The notes under the pieces were generated by a model. The model was not told the origin of the DNA and ran no database searches. It saw only the letters and a program-made list of their open reading frames with translations. 64,000 nt of DNA, taken from the NCBI GenBank assembly GCA_031761405.1, contig JASEVX010000017.1, positions 12,472,043 to 12,536,042 on the forward strand, given 5' to 3'. Position 1 is the stretch's first letter, and every line of letters starts with the position of its first letter. Made by a program: the position numbers and the translations under genes. Shown here piece after piece: positions 10,682 through 21,282 of this stretch. This DNA is from Serripes groenlandicus. Its lineage: Eukaryota; Mollusca; Bivalvia; Cardiida; Cardiidae.

Positions 10682-12870
10682 CACGGTCCCAACCGAGTTT
10701 TTACCGTCTGTAACTCTAAAGTTGTACTCCTGGAAATGAAAAGGGGTTACAAAGGGCTTGCCATATTGCGGATGCTGACATATTACGTTAAGAACCGTTT
10801 CTTTTCATTGAAGAGATGTTTTATGAAAGACACATGGACTGTATGAGATGGGCTCCAAGAAAACCAACCTATGGGTCATTGTAACAAGTGTAGATAAATA
10901 CCTGCCTTTAACATCTGATCCAAAAGGACGTTGTTTGTAATACGTTTCTTTATGTTAGACAAACTTAGACGAACAGTGCAGAGCAAGACCGAGCTGAATG
11001 AAAGCGCAGTTCAATCTAGATTTATATTTGTCGCTGATGCATCATGGTTACGTTTTCACATAACACGACCCATGATGTAGAGAAGAATGTTTTTCTAGTA
11101 TATACCCACATTGTAATGATTTATTTGCTCCTCATTCAACACAAATCCCAGTCACAAAATATTTACTTTCTTTCGTCGCCTAAGATAATATGATATCCCA
11201 GGTATTTTGCCCACAATTTGTGTTTTCTTACTCACGCATTTGTATGAATATTCACATGTTCCTTGTAATATTATACGCAAGAACTGAAGCGTTTTGTTTG
11301 ACTTTACTCGTGTTTTTGTTTTGAAACGCAAACATCGGTTAGGGAAAGACGTCTTCATTGACAAAAACACTTATGTTTCCTTTTCTGGCACTCGGCTAAT
11401 TCTATTTTAATGTAGAAACCTGTATCTGCTTTGTCAATTTTGAGAACAAGTTTGATAGATAGTATTATTTGAATAGAGTTTGATAGATAATGTTATTTGA
11501 ATAAGACGGCTGGCACATTTAATAATGATATTACTACTACTACTACTACTACTGCTTCCTCTGCTACTAATAATGATAATGATACTATTGTTAGTATTAT
11601 CATTATACAGTGCCACAGTAGGTTGATCCATTTGCATGTAAACTGATTTGATTTCGAACGATATATATGTGTTGATAAATCATGTAAAGTGTGCCTTGTA
11701 TTCCGATTATGGAAGATAATAAGTTATGTATTGGTATCGACATACAATGTAATTGACCATTTACACATATAGAAATATGTTTTAGACGTGCAATATTAAA
11801 CTATGATCAGATTCAACGAAATAAGGTCTTAAGTTCTACTATACGGTACAGCTTTAAAGAAGCAGGGTCGGAAGATTTGGTTTATATAAAAGAAAAATAA
11901 TTTATGATATGTATACAGACAATGAAGCCCCTGATGAGACTGTACATATGTATCTTCACTGATCGAAGAGGAAACAAATCGCGAAATGATACTCGTACTT
12001 AGAAGCTAGATGAAACATAGAAAAAATAAAATAATTATATAATGATACAGATTCATTTAAAACACGAATTGACTTAAATTTGATAGATTGCAATGCAATG
12101 TAAAATGATAACGTTTTGTTATTTGTACATACTTGTTTGTTATTTACTATATACTGTTATTTATTGTTTATATATTTCTTTAAATATAATGAACACAACA
12201 AAAATATAATATGTGATAAAGGTATACCGAGCGTATGTTCTTACATACATGTATGTGTTTTCATTTGTATTATTTTATTTTTACGAAATAAAACGTACTT
12301 ATATCTTTAAAAATCTTTAGAAATTATAGTTAAAAGATACTATAAATGCATGTTTGTGTCATCTTACATCTACTTCTAATGAATGCAACATAGTTTTTCT
12401 ACAGATCATACATTGCAACTTTGTGCAAACTATTCGCATACGGACTGTATTATAACAGTGTTAACATTGTTAATATTAAAGAGACAAAACGCGTCTACAT
12501 ATTCCTCACGTCGTGTGTATCAATTCAAAGGGAATCCATGTTGTCAAAGATAACAACTTCATTTCCGAGGTATCAGAATCGTTATTTTCTTAAGACTGGG
12601 TGACGACGCGCTATCATATTTGCTTGAATGAATCGCTGAAGCGAACCGCTGAAAGCATCTGTATTACAACATTGTACGTTGTGCCAAGTAAAAACGGTTC
12701 TTATATATATCCTGTGTGGGATTGTTTGACGGCTATGGCATGACTGTCTACGACATAGTCTCATCCGGGCATTCACCGACCGCTCACGATCGATACAGGG
12801 ATGAACCGGCATTCGATAAAAGAGTTATATGTTCAAGTAGCAGCATGGTTGTTATGCGTATCGTTGTTAA
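10682..12870. other. Unassigned stretch
   Basis: No gene recognised. A (TAC)n run lies at 11531-11553. Open frames at 11152-11370 and 11434-11637 (minus) are low-complexity; the Ser run in the latter is the TAC repeat read backwards. Between 12600 and 12840 the sequence is less AT-rich and has overlapping open frames on both strands, none recognisable. Confidence 0.45.
11531..11553. repeat. (TAC)n microsatellite
   Basis: Seven or so TAC trinucleotides between TAATGATA-type simple sequence. Confidence 0.9.
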
Positions 12871-13092
12871 CCCTTTCCCACATACAAGAAACCTGCCGCA
12901 GACGACTTTGAACATATTTTGTCAAAAAAAAGGAAATCTCTATAATTGAATGGATAACCTATGACTAAAAGTGGAAAACATTGTGGCAAAAGGAGAAATT
13001 GCTCGTTTTGAGCAATTTCTTCTTTTGTCACTATTTTTTCAAAATGCCGTCTGCTGCAGAGGCGTCAGAAAGCGTCTATATGAGGGAAAGGG
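12871..13092 (-). mobile_element. Family A MITE, 222 bp
   Basis: Intact ends between TTAA at 12867-12870 and 13093-13096. Same minus orientation as the copy at 8669 and very similar to it, including the central AAATTGCTCGTTTTGAGCAA palindrome. Confidence 0.88.
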
Positions 13093-13096
13093 TTAA

Positions 13097-14169
13097 ACAA
13101 TGCATTTCGACGTATTTGTATCAAACCACTTTTAAAATTATAGTAGGAAAAGTACAAACTGCTGGCAATGAATAATGTGTCCTTTCGACACAATATGTTC
13201 ATTTTTATTCAATAAGTATGTGTTCATTCAGATAGTATTTCTATAATACGTGTCGTCTGTTGCAGATTCGTTGTAGTTAAGGATTAAATTATGACGAGAC
13301 CGAGCTCGTGTTGTCATGGCGGAACCCAGCAATGTTTTCGAATGCTATGAAAATATTTGGAAGGTTTGTTTGAATAACATTGCGGCTTTATATTTTTAGT
13401 TTATTTTGAAAATAGGAGCAAATATTTTTGTTTGGAAAAGGTGAGTGGAAGTCAGAAATCACGCGCGTCTCAAAAAGTCTCAATAATCATAACTCCGGCG
13501 TAATGTTTCCACCATCTTTTTTTGTTCACGTCAAGTCATGAGAGATAGAGATAGGAAATATTTTTCTTTTGGCAAGTTTCGGTTGATCTTTTGAGTATAA
13601 CTTGGTTATATTTCATAGATGAGAAGGGAATGGATATCGAGAATACACAGTCTGATTTTGGTCTACACTGTGTTGAAGTGTTGATGAAAGTCGACTTAAA
13701 TATTATAATCGCATGCGATTTAATGTCGCGTAAGCGGGTTATGACATATTTGGATGATTACGTATTGTAGAGTAAGATTATTTCTTTCAATTTCTTTAAC
13801 GAAGTCAAACAATTATATACACAATTAAATTAACGTGTTCTTTTTAAGCGGAAATGTTTGTAATTCGATTGTTGATTAAATATGGTTATCTGATAAAACT
13901 TATAAAACTGAGTATAAATAAAACGTCGAACATTTGCGCAACGAAAAATACAAACCAAAGTTGGACCGTACAAACGTGCAGGCTGTTCGTTAATTTGTTT
14001 AAATCATACATTGCGTATACTCATTTCTAAATAAGCAGAATTTCAATGGGGTTTCTTTTTTAAAATAAAAGGTTTATTTTGGTTTAAGATCTGATTTTTA
14101 TTATTCCTATTTCAATACATTAACCCTTATCCTGCTGTAAATTAAAGCAACACTTACGAACAATGTATT
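13097..14169. other. Unassigned stretch
   Basis: No gene or known repeat recognised. The block at 13290-13360, including TGTCATGGCGGAACCCAGCA, is less AT-rich and could hold a regulatory site, with no stronger evidence. Confidence 0.4.
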
Positions 14170-14364
14170 AGAGGACTAGATAAGAGGGGATGAACAGGTC
14201 TTTTACCCACAATATTTATCTTATTACTCAACAAAATCCTATGTTGTGGGTACTCAAAGTACCCACAACATAGGGTTTGAATGTCAAATAACGATTTTAG
14301 AACATATTCTTTTGAGTACCCACAACATAGGGTTTGAATGTCAAATAAGGATTTTAGAACATAT
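14170..14364. mobile_element. Family E hairpin element, rearranged copy E1
   Basis: Core palindrome CTATGTTGTGGGTACT-CAA-AGTACCCACAACATAG at about 14238-14272. The right arm plus its flank is then duplicated in tandem (units near 14259 and 14315, 56 bases apart), differing by one base over about 48. Compared with copy E3 at 23.3 kb, the inner part of the hairpin has been deleted. Confidence 0.7.
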
Positions 14365-14671
14365 ATTTAGCTCTGATGTATTTAAATTAAGTATGTACAT
14401 TCTCCAAATATGATGTTGGTACACATTGCTGATACTCTTTCATTATTATTAAGCTGAATAATAGTCCAGCAATACGTATGTACTTCGTTGATTTTGAAGA
14501 CGGTTCCAGTAATTCAGCAGGATGCTTGTCAACAAAACAGGTCCTTTCTAGACGTCGCCATGTTGTCAGTTATGTATCACAAATGGTTCTCGTCTGCTGT
14601 AATTCCATATACTAACTAATACCGTCATGTTTGGAAATCTGAGGATTTCTACCATGCCTGTGATTTTACTC

Positions 14672-14841
14672 CTTCCCGCATATAGACTTTAACTTATGCC
14701 GCTGAAACAGACGACTTTCGGAAGACAAATTGGTAAAAGAAGAAACTGCTCATAATGAGCAATATCTCCTTTTGTCACAACAATGTCTTCAACTCTATTC
14801 AATGATTGCATTTTCATTCAGAGATATTTTTAACATTTCTG
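14672..14841 (+). mobile_element. Decayed family A element (A2), right end lost
   Basis: CTCCTTCCCGCATATAGACTT resembles the left end; AAACAGACGACTTTCGG and the central ACTGCTCATAATGAGCAATA palindrome follow. The right terminus and flanking TTAA cannot be found. Confidence 0.55.
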
Positions 14842-14950
14842 GATTATGTATATATTATATAGCAAATCTGAAACATAATATTTAGTTACACTTGCACTCA
14901 GTATTCGGCTTTTATCCTAGAGCACTATATATATGTATATATTTGGTTAA

Positions 14951-15172
14951 CCCTTTCCCTCATATAGACGCTTTCTGACGCCTCTGCAGCAGACAGCTTT
15001 TTGATAACATAGTGACAAAAGAAGAAATTGATCAAAACGAGCAATTTCTCCTTTTGCTACAATGTTTTCCACTTTTAGTCATAGGTTATCCATTCAATTA
15101 TAGAGATTTTCTGTATTTTGACAAAATATGTTCAAAGTCGTGTGCTGCAGAATTGTCGTATGAGGGAGAGCG
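14951..15172 (+). mobile_element. Family A MITE, 222 bp, reference orientation
   Basis: TTAA (14947-14950), then CCCTTTCCCTCATATAGACG, GCCTCTGCAGCAGACAG, the central hairpin, and GGGAGAGCG before TTAA (15173-15176). Point changes in the right terminus and the centre, otherwise full length. Confidence 0.87.
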
Positions 15173-15177
15173 TTAAA

Positions 15178-15395
15178 TGGAGTTTTACACGGCTTTTATC
15201 AGTTTTTAACTTATATCACCGCGATTCCTTAGTAAATTACCAATACTATAAACAGGTAGTATTGATGCTGACAACGATGCATCACCAGTGATGCTTTCGA
15301 TATTACCTCCATGTTTAAAGAATTTGGTTTGACTCGACCTGGGTTCGAACTCTGATCTCTAGATGCGTCTACTAGCATACTCTTACACATCATAA
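15178..15395 (-). mobile_element. Diverged type II SINE
   Basis: Plus-strand shared tail is degenerate (TTTTACACGGCTTTT, ACTTATATCACCGCG). The body (ACCTCCATGTTTAAAG) and a B box (GGGTTCGAACTC) remain. It abuts the family A element almost directly (five bases after its TTAA). Confidence 0.65.
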
Positions 15396-15728
15396 TATAT
15401 ATTTCTTTACTTCCTCCATAAATTGAAGATTTACAAAATCACATGTGTATACATGAAATTCACAATTAAATGTTTATGAGAATAATATAACATTCATACA
15501 CGCACGTACAACCACGTTTTCACACATCAACCTCACACATGAACAATAACTGTCAGAAATGAATATTATTTACATATAAAACGTCCCATGGCTAATCCAA
15601 CTACCAAAATAGTAATTGCAGCGGTTAACTAGAGATAAAAACTCACATTAGCAAAAAAATATAAACATACAAGAAACAATTAAGCTCATTTAGAGAAAAA
15701 CGTTTCTAATTGTCGGATGCTTAATTGA

Positions 15729-15947
15729 CCCTTTCCCACATGTAGACGCAGTTTGACGTATCTTCAGCTGACGAAATTTGAAAACATTGTGAAGAAACGA
15801 TAAATTGCTCATGATGAGCATTATCTCCTTTGTTCCAATTTGTTTGCCTTTATTTAATATTTATACTTTCATTTTACAAGATTATCTGTATGTTTGCCAA
15901 TAATTCCAAAAAGTGTCTGTTTCAGATTTCTTGAATGTTGGAAAATC
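15729..15947 (+). mobile_element. Decayed family A element (A2)
   Basis: CCCTTTCCCACATGTAGACG start; central ATTGCTCATGATGAGCAT palindrome; degenerate end followed by TTAA at 15948-15951. The left flank is TTGA. Confidence 0.65.
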
Positions 15948-16062
15948 TTAACAGTTAATCACTACACATTAATTATTTGATTTCTATTTCAGAAGCATCA
16001 GTGTATAGAGAATATTTTATTAACCAAATTAGGGGTAACAATTCGTTAAGTAATAATTGTTT

Positions 16063-16124
16063 GATTAATTGATTGGTGTTTAACGCCGTTTTTAACAATT
16101 GCTCAGTCATATCACGGCGTCAAG
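16063..16124 (-). mobile_element. SINE tail fragment
   Basis: Only the shared tail is present: ATTGATTGGTGTTTAACGCC, GCTCAGTCATATCACGGCG. Such tail-only pieces are the expected product of extreme 5' truncation. Confidence 0.7.
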
Positions 16125-16289
16125 TAAAAACTAAGATCTATACATTCTCAAAATATTCTTAATTTGTGTAATATACTCATATTAAACACTCAAGTTTGTC
16201 GTTGTATGTATGGTGTTAATGATTGTATTGTTGCTTCAATATGCAATAGTATCCACACTCACACACACATATACACACACACACATATA

Positions 16290-16585
16290 TGGAACGCCTT
16301 TACTGTCTTATGATGACTTGTTTGCTTATATACGGTAGATATTTCATTATATGCAGTAGATCTTTTATTATATGCAGTAGATATTTCAATATGTGTGGTA
16401 CTTTTTTCTTTATATGCTGTACTGTATTGGTTATATGTAGTGCAACTCTTCTTATAGGTGGTGGTACTGTCTTTATATGCAGTGCATTCGAATTTGTGTG
16501 CGGTACAAAGACCAAAATATGCAGTAGATTGTTTATTGTGTGTATATAAGCAAACAAGTCATCATAAGACAGTAAAGGCGTTCCA
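16290..16585. mobile_element. Inverted-repeat-bounded element with internal 21-bp array
   Basis: The ends TGGAACGCCTTTACTGTC... (16290-16332) and their exact reverse complement (16543-16585) form a perfect inverted repeat of over 40 bp. Both outer flanks are CA/TA microsatellite in the same direction, as if the element had inserted into it. Between the arms lie about nine degenerate units of mostly 21 bases, with a conserved core ATATGCAGTAGA or close variant and a variable rest; spacing deviates once (24 then 18). Because the period is a multiple of three and units lack stops, one frame on each strand stays open (16289-16549 plus, 16300-16602 minus), giving a seven-residue pattern with Ile-Cys-Ser. 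I do not recognise the element. Coding is unlikely but not excluded. Confidence 0.75.
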
Positions 16586-17062
16586 TACACACACACATAC
16601 ATATAATATATGCATATATAGATATATTTGGAAATGACGTTATGGCATTATTGTGGTGACTTGCCAAATCAAATTGATTTCAGTTGAGTTGAGTTGAGTT
16701 TTGTTAATGGCGGGTAAAATCGAATGTGACAAGGTGTCTATATTCGACTATCAATGCCTTTTTATCGGGGATCCAATCCGCGGTGATATAACAAACAGTG
16801 GTCAATACAGTGGTCAATACCAGTATTTACACGGGTCCGTGACAGCGAGTGGACAGTCCAGCGGACAGATATGGCCGGAGGAAAGTGTCACCCTGGTAAT
16901 TGTATCATTCGATTGACCAGTGGCCGTAATGTCTCGTACTTTCTGTAATTGAAATGGTGTCTCATCAGGTAATACAAGATGACCCTCCACTCGAAAGAGG
17001 GACCTACCTTCAAAAAGTATTTTGAATTAAATGGTGACTGCAATCACATCCATGGCAGTTAA
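16586..17062. other. Unassigned stretch with one open frame
   Basis: After a TA/CA-rich border there is a less AT-rich block with an open frame at 16701-16916 (71 residues, containing repeated Ser-Gly-Gln). A possible splice donor (CTG|GTAATT) lies near its end. Not recognisable as any family; weak evidence for coding. Confidence 0.3.
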
Positions 17063-17265
17063 CAATTCCCCACATGTAGACGCTTTTTGACGAATCTAGA
17101 AAAGACTGCTTTTGAAAATATTGTTGAAAAAGGAGAAATTGCTCGTAATTGGCAATATCTCCGTTTGAAAAAGTTCCGACTCGATTTAATAAGCATACTC
17201 TCATAAATTAGGATTTTCTATCTTTTAGAGTGACTGTTTACAGAGTTCTTGTATTTGGGAAAGGA
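17063..17265 (+). mobile_element. Decayed family A element (A2)
   Basis: TTAA (17059-17062), degenerate CAATTCCCCACATGTAGACG, then a central GAAATTGCTCGTAATTGGCA block and a TTGGGAAAGGAT end. The right TTAA is mutated. Confidence 0.6.
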
Positions 17266-17396
17266 TGAAACTTCTTTTCAAAAGTATCCAGGGATGCGTT
17301 AAAGATTTAACAATAGATTTACAGGTTGATGTATATTGTTACTTGTCGAATATTCTTATTGGTCGGCCATCCAGTGTATACTATTTACAAAAATGT

Positions 17397-17582
17397 CTTG
17401 AAAAGGAGGGGTAAACAGCTCTTTTCCTTACATTATCTCTCTTATTATCAAACTAAACCCTATGTTGTGGGTACTCAAAATAATCGTCTCAGCGAGACAA
17501 ATCTTTTTAGCGCCCACAGCATAGGATTAAATGGTCGAATAAGGATAATAGACCGCATAAACGCCCCCTTTCTAGATTTCTG
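17397..17582. mobile_element. Family E hairpin element, copy E2
   Basis: CCCTATGTTGTGGGTACTCA then AATCGTCTCAGCGAGACAAA, mirrored by a mutated right arm (GCGCCCACAGCATAGG). Outer parts GGAGGGGTAAAC and AACGCCCCCTTTCTAG form imperfect termini comparable to E3. Confidence 0.65.
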
Positions 17583-18112
17583 AGGCCTCGTTTTGATTGC
17601 CGCAGTTCGAAGGTGTCATGACCATAGTGTCCTAACAAGGTTGATTAGCCCAGAATGGCGACCATATAATGGTGTCGTGATTGAAACTGTGGGTGAATTC
17701 ACTCACGGTCATGTCTGCCCCACCCATGTGATTCTCGTTTACAACTCTTATACAAATAGTCATTATAAAGGATTTCTTTTCCTATGGACAATTGAAAATT
17801 ACAAGTAAATAATTGAATTGCATGTTTTAGTATTTGTGCTGTGGGAAAAAAATGAAAAATATTTTCACTGTGTTGTTCACTCCACTTTGACCATCCAAGT
17901 TCTTTCCCCTCTTTCTTGTCAATTGTTCTCCGCCATTTGTTGGGTATATTGGTATCGCCTTCCTCATGTAATTTCATCTAGCAGTAAATAAAGATAGATG
18001 AGACACGCCGGGCTAAAGAGAGACGGTTTTACAATTCAATGTTACCCCCGCGGGATAAGATTGAACAATTATAAGTGTTTCTGTGATAACAATTGTCTTC
18101 GTGAAGCTTCGG
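17583..18112. other. Unassigned stretch
   Basis: No repeat family recognised. Open frames at 17593-17808 (plus) and 17699-17977 (minus) overlap and are not recognisable. Confidence 0.4.
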
Positions 18113-18190
18113 GGATATGTGAATGACTATATAGAGAACAATGACGAATTTAGTCAGACTACATGTTTGGAAAGGGTTATCTGGAATGAT
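18113..18190. repeat. Flank duplication, copy 1
   Basis: Starts GGATATGTGAATGACTATAT and ends GGAAAGGGTTATCTGGAATG. It recurs at 18482-18559 with few differences. In this copy it leads into a type I SINE. Confidence 0.85.
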
Positions 18191-18478
18191 CTGCTTTACG
18201 CCGCTTTCAACAATTGTTTCAGTTATATCACGGCGGCCAGTTCACCTACTCATATGTTTCTTGGCTTTCTCACACCAGTACTTCATACAACAATATGTCC
18301 AAGCAACTGGCTGCTTTTTTCACATAGACTGATAACCTAATTGGTGGAAGACGAATGACGTTTCTCACAATGACTTTTGTCAAACGTTGGAAATAATGTT
18401 GGCCGAGCCGGGGTTCGAACTCACAACCCTTGGATTGACAGCCCGCGTCGTTACCGACTGGACTTCCGGGGCTCGGCT
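18191..18478 (-). mobile_element. Type I tRNA-derived SINE
   Basis: Plus-strand order: shared tail (TTTACGCCGCTTTCAACA, CAGTTATATCACGGCG), type I body (GGCCAGTTCACCTACTCAT, CAAGCAACTGGCTGC), tRNA-like head (GGGGTTCGAACTCACAACC as B box). The A box is altered (ACTGGACTTCCGGGGC). Confidence 0.85.
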
Positions 18479-18481
18479 CAT

Positions 18482-18559
18482 GGATATGTGAATGACTAGA
18501 TACGGAATAATGACGATGTCAGTTAGACTACAGGTTTGGAAAGGGTTATCTGGAATTAT
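18482..18559. repeat. Flank duplication, copy 2
   Basis: Same flank as 18113-18190, about 368 bases downstream and directly after the head of the type I SINE. Here it leads into a SINE with a different head (type II). Confidence 0.85.
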
Positions 18560-18811
18560 CTGCTTTACGCCGCTTTCATTAATTGTTTCAGTTATATCAC
18601 GGCGTTTCCTGGGTAAGTTACTAGTACTGCTGGTCCATTTAGCCTGACATCAACCAGGCAGTCGTAATGCTAACCCCGCAACCCTGATCGCCACGACGGA
18701 CTGCCATTACTACCAGTTTTAATGTCTTTGGTATGACCCGGCCGGGGATCAAACCCACGACCTCCAATACCCGAGGTGGACGCTCTCCCACTATATCACC
18801 GAGGCGGCTTA
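18560..18811 (-). mobile_element. Type II tRNA-derived SINE
   Basis: The shared tail continues the duplicated flank exactly as in copy 1, but after CAGTTATATCACGGCG the sequence changes to type II body (TTTCCTGGGTAAGTTACTAG) and type II head with B box GGGGATCAAACCC and an ATATCACCGAGGCGGC end. Confidence 0.85.
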
Positions 18812-18935
18812 AAATGAACATCAGTGGGATAGCAACGGTACGATCACCATTGGTCCAGTTCACTGTAATATATACAATGTACATCTTTCCCACAAACAAC
18901 ACTTGCAATTTGTAGCAGAAAGGTTCATAAACATA

Positions 18936-19053
18936 CGGGCAAAATTATAGGAAAATACTATACATTGCAGTATATAATTTCTCTTTGTGCCACAACGTTT
19001 TCAATTATCGTCTGCTGCAGATGCGTCAAAATGCGCCTGCAAGTGGAAAAGGG
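18936..19053. mobile_element. Family A element (A2), one half only
   Basis: Only the half containing TTTGTGCCACAACGTTTTCA, CGTCTGCTGCAGATGCG and GGAAAAGGG followed by TTAA (19054-19057) remains. Confidence 0.6.
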
Positions 19054-19280
19054 TTAACCATGTACTGTAGAGCAGTCCGTGTAGATGGGTTCTCGATTTT
19101 CGGGCAATTAGGTCAAAACTACGGAAAGAACATGATCGCATTATTTATTATACAAGACAATACAGATGCACATACGTTCAGTGTACTTCTCGCCCTAACA
19201 TGAGTTGAAATATCATTGACAAGACCATGAAATATGGACCAATCAAGACAATAAATTAAAGATATATTTATACATCTTAA

Positions 19281-19501
19281 CCCTTTCCCTCATATAGACG
19301 CTTTCTGACGCCTCTGCAGCAGACGGGTTTTGAAAACATAGTGACAAAAGAAGAAATTGCTCAAAACGAGCAATTTCTCCTTTTGCCACAATGTTTTCCA
19401 CATTTAGTTATAGGTTATCCATTCAATTATACAGATTTTCTATTTTTTGACAAAATATGTTCAAAGTCGTCTGCTGCAGAATTGTCGTATGAGGGAAAGG
19501 G
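19281..19501 (+). mobile_element. Family A MITE, 221 bp
   Basis: Intact with TTAA at 19277-19280 and 19502-19505. Central palindrome ATTGCTCAAAACGAGCAAT is perfect apart from its loop; termini agree with the family consensus. Confidence 0.9.
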
Positions 19502-19597
19502 TTAAAATATACAGTTGCATGAAAGACATTATATTGTATACAGTTTTTGATCTTCGCGATTTTTAAATATCTAAACACAAACATATTTTATATCTAA

Positions 19598-19801
19598 CCC
19601 ATCAGCAGCGGAGGGCTTTGAAAGCATAAAGGCAAACGGATGGAAATGTCTACAAAAATAAAGGTATAATTATTGCATAAAGTTGAAAACATTGTGGCAA
19701 AAGGAGAAATTGCTCATTATAAATAATTTCTCCTTTTGTCGAAATGTTTTCAAAATGTGACTGCTTCAGAGGCGTCTTAATTCATCAGTAAGTGGGAATA
19801 G
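19598..19801. mobile_element. Decayed family A element (A2)
   Basis: AACCCATCAGCAGCGG start with loss of part of the terminus, AAAACATTGTGGCAAAAGGA centre, degenerate GTGGGAATAG end followed by TTAA (19802-19805). Confidence 0.6.
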
Positions 19802-19888
19802 TTAAATTACAAAGTCCCTAACTATGTTATTAGGCCATCAGATATTTGTTAACAAAACTAACATTAGAATAAGCGTGCAATTAAACGG

Positions 19889-20188
19889 TTGATTGATTGA
19901 TTGATTGGGGTTTAACGCCGTTTTTAACAATTTCTCAGTTACATCACGGCGGCCAGTTCACCTACTCATGCATTTCCTGGTTTTCTCACACCAGTACTCC
20001 CCACAACAATCTTCCCAAGCAACTCGCTGCTTTTCCACATCGACTTAGCCCATTGGTGGAAGACGAAGGACGCATGTCGCATTGACTTTTGTCAATCGTC
20101 GGAAAGAAAGTTGTCCGAGCCGGGATTCGAATTCACAACCTGTGGATTGACAGACCACGTCGCTACCGACTGAGCTACCGGGGCTCGG
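19889..20188 (-). mobile_element. Type I tRNA-derived SINE, full length
   Basis: Plus-strand GATTGATTGATTGGGGTTTA begins the shared tail with a short GATT microsatellite, the usual 3' end of this family. It continues to the head, whose B box reads GGGATTCGAATTC and whose A box reads GACTGAGCTACCGGGGC. One of the best preserved type I copies here. Confidence 0.88.
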
Positions 20189-20529
20189 CGAATATTGCCG
20201 AACATGTCTAAATACTGTTATATTCTGAATCCGCCGTGACGAAGGAAAAATGGACTTTCGGACATTTACTACTTGTGCAGCTTTAAGAAGTCTTACATAT
20301 ACTCCTGCAACTAACTCTCGTGTTTCTATTCTCTCAAATATTATTAAATGTTCCACTGATTAAATGACGAGTGCTGCAGCCCCAGATCAGACTGTACCGC
20401 TGCCGCATGAGGAACACTAATCGTACATAGCTGGTTTTCTTGCAGGCTTAATTAATGTTTAATCGATATTACCAAATAACAGATTTTCTTACATGCATAT
20501 GTACGAAAAAAAGGTTTATAGACTGATTT

Positions 20530-20751
20530 TATTATTGGAGTTTTACGCCGCTTTCAACATTATTTCAGTTAAATCACAGCGACAGTTCACTTATTCATGA
20601 TCCCTGAGTAAACAAACCAGTACTAGGCTAGAAAATGTGCCTTGCCCAAGGGCACTCCGTCATGACTGTAGTGCCACGACTGGGGATCGAACCCGGGACA
20701 CCCGCTTTCGAAATCCCCGACGCTAACCACTCGACCACAGCGGATTCCACA
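20530..20751 (-). mobile_element. Type III tRNA-derived SINE, full length
   Basis: Shared tail (TTTTACGCCGCTTTCAACAT), then a body distinct from types I and II (ATTCATGATCCCTGAGTAAA, CAGTACTAGGCTAG, CCTTGCCCAAGGGCACTCC), then a tRNA-like head with B box GGGGATCGAACCC and A-box side GCTAACCACTCGACCACAGC. Confidence 0.87.
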
Positions 20752-21282
20752 ACTTGAATAGTTAAACTCTGCAGTCCATTATTCATCCAGTTTGAAACAA
20801 GCTTTCAGCTTATAATATTATTAATCACGCGTATATAATGTTTACTCCATGGGGACCAAAACTAGAACTCGCGCCGTTTGTGTGTAAAAATCCCAAAGGC
20901 ACAACCCGCTCATCACGTGATTCGAACTCGGGAGCTTTGGTACGAGAAGCCGAGAATCTTTCAATGCACAACGTTAAAGACTGGAATCCGTGCCGGAAGA
21001 TTAATATTGTGTCAGCTCTGACATTCTATTGGGTTTCATTTATTTCAATACATAAATATAAATGATATGCGGTATACATGTAATAATGGCAACGTTAATT
21101 TAAAATTGCCTACTTTAGACTCGTAATATATCATACTTTCTTCTAACATATTATATTCTTTAAAAGATAAATGTTGAAACAGAATATTATGCATGAGGGA
21201 TTAAAAATAGAACAGAACAGAACATAGTTATATTGATTTGATCTAGAATACAGACCATCTTCATACAAACATTTTAACATAA
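20752..21282. other. Unassigned stretch with a retroposon-like tail
   Basis: No gene recognised. An AACAGAACAGAACATAG run near 21209-21225 equals, on the minus strand, the TTCTG microsatellite tail seen at 29438-29466, and may be the end of another truncated retroposon. Confidence 0.35.

Noticed and set aside
11434..11637. Poly-serine open frame
   Set aside because: Read-through of the (TAC)n microsatellite.
16300..16602. Repeat protein encoded on the minus strand
   Set aside because: Frames are open on both strands only because the unit length is a multiple of three without stops; kept as a structural finding, not as a gene.
20045..20356. 103-residue open frame on the minus strand
   Set aside because: Its larger part is the tRNA-like head of the type I SINE at 19889-20188.
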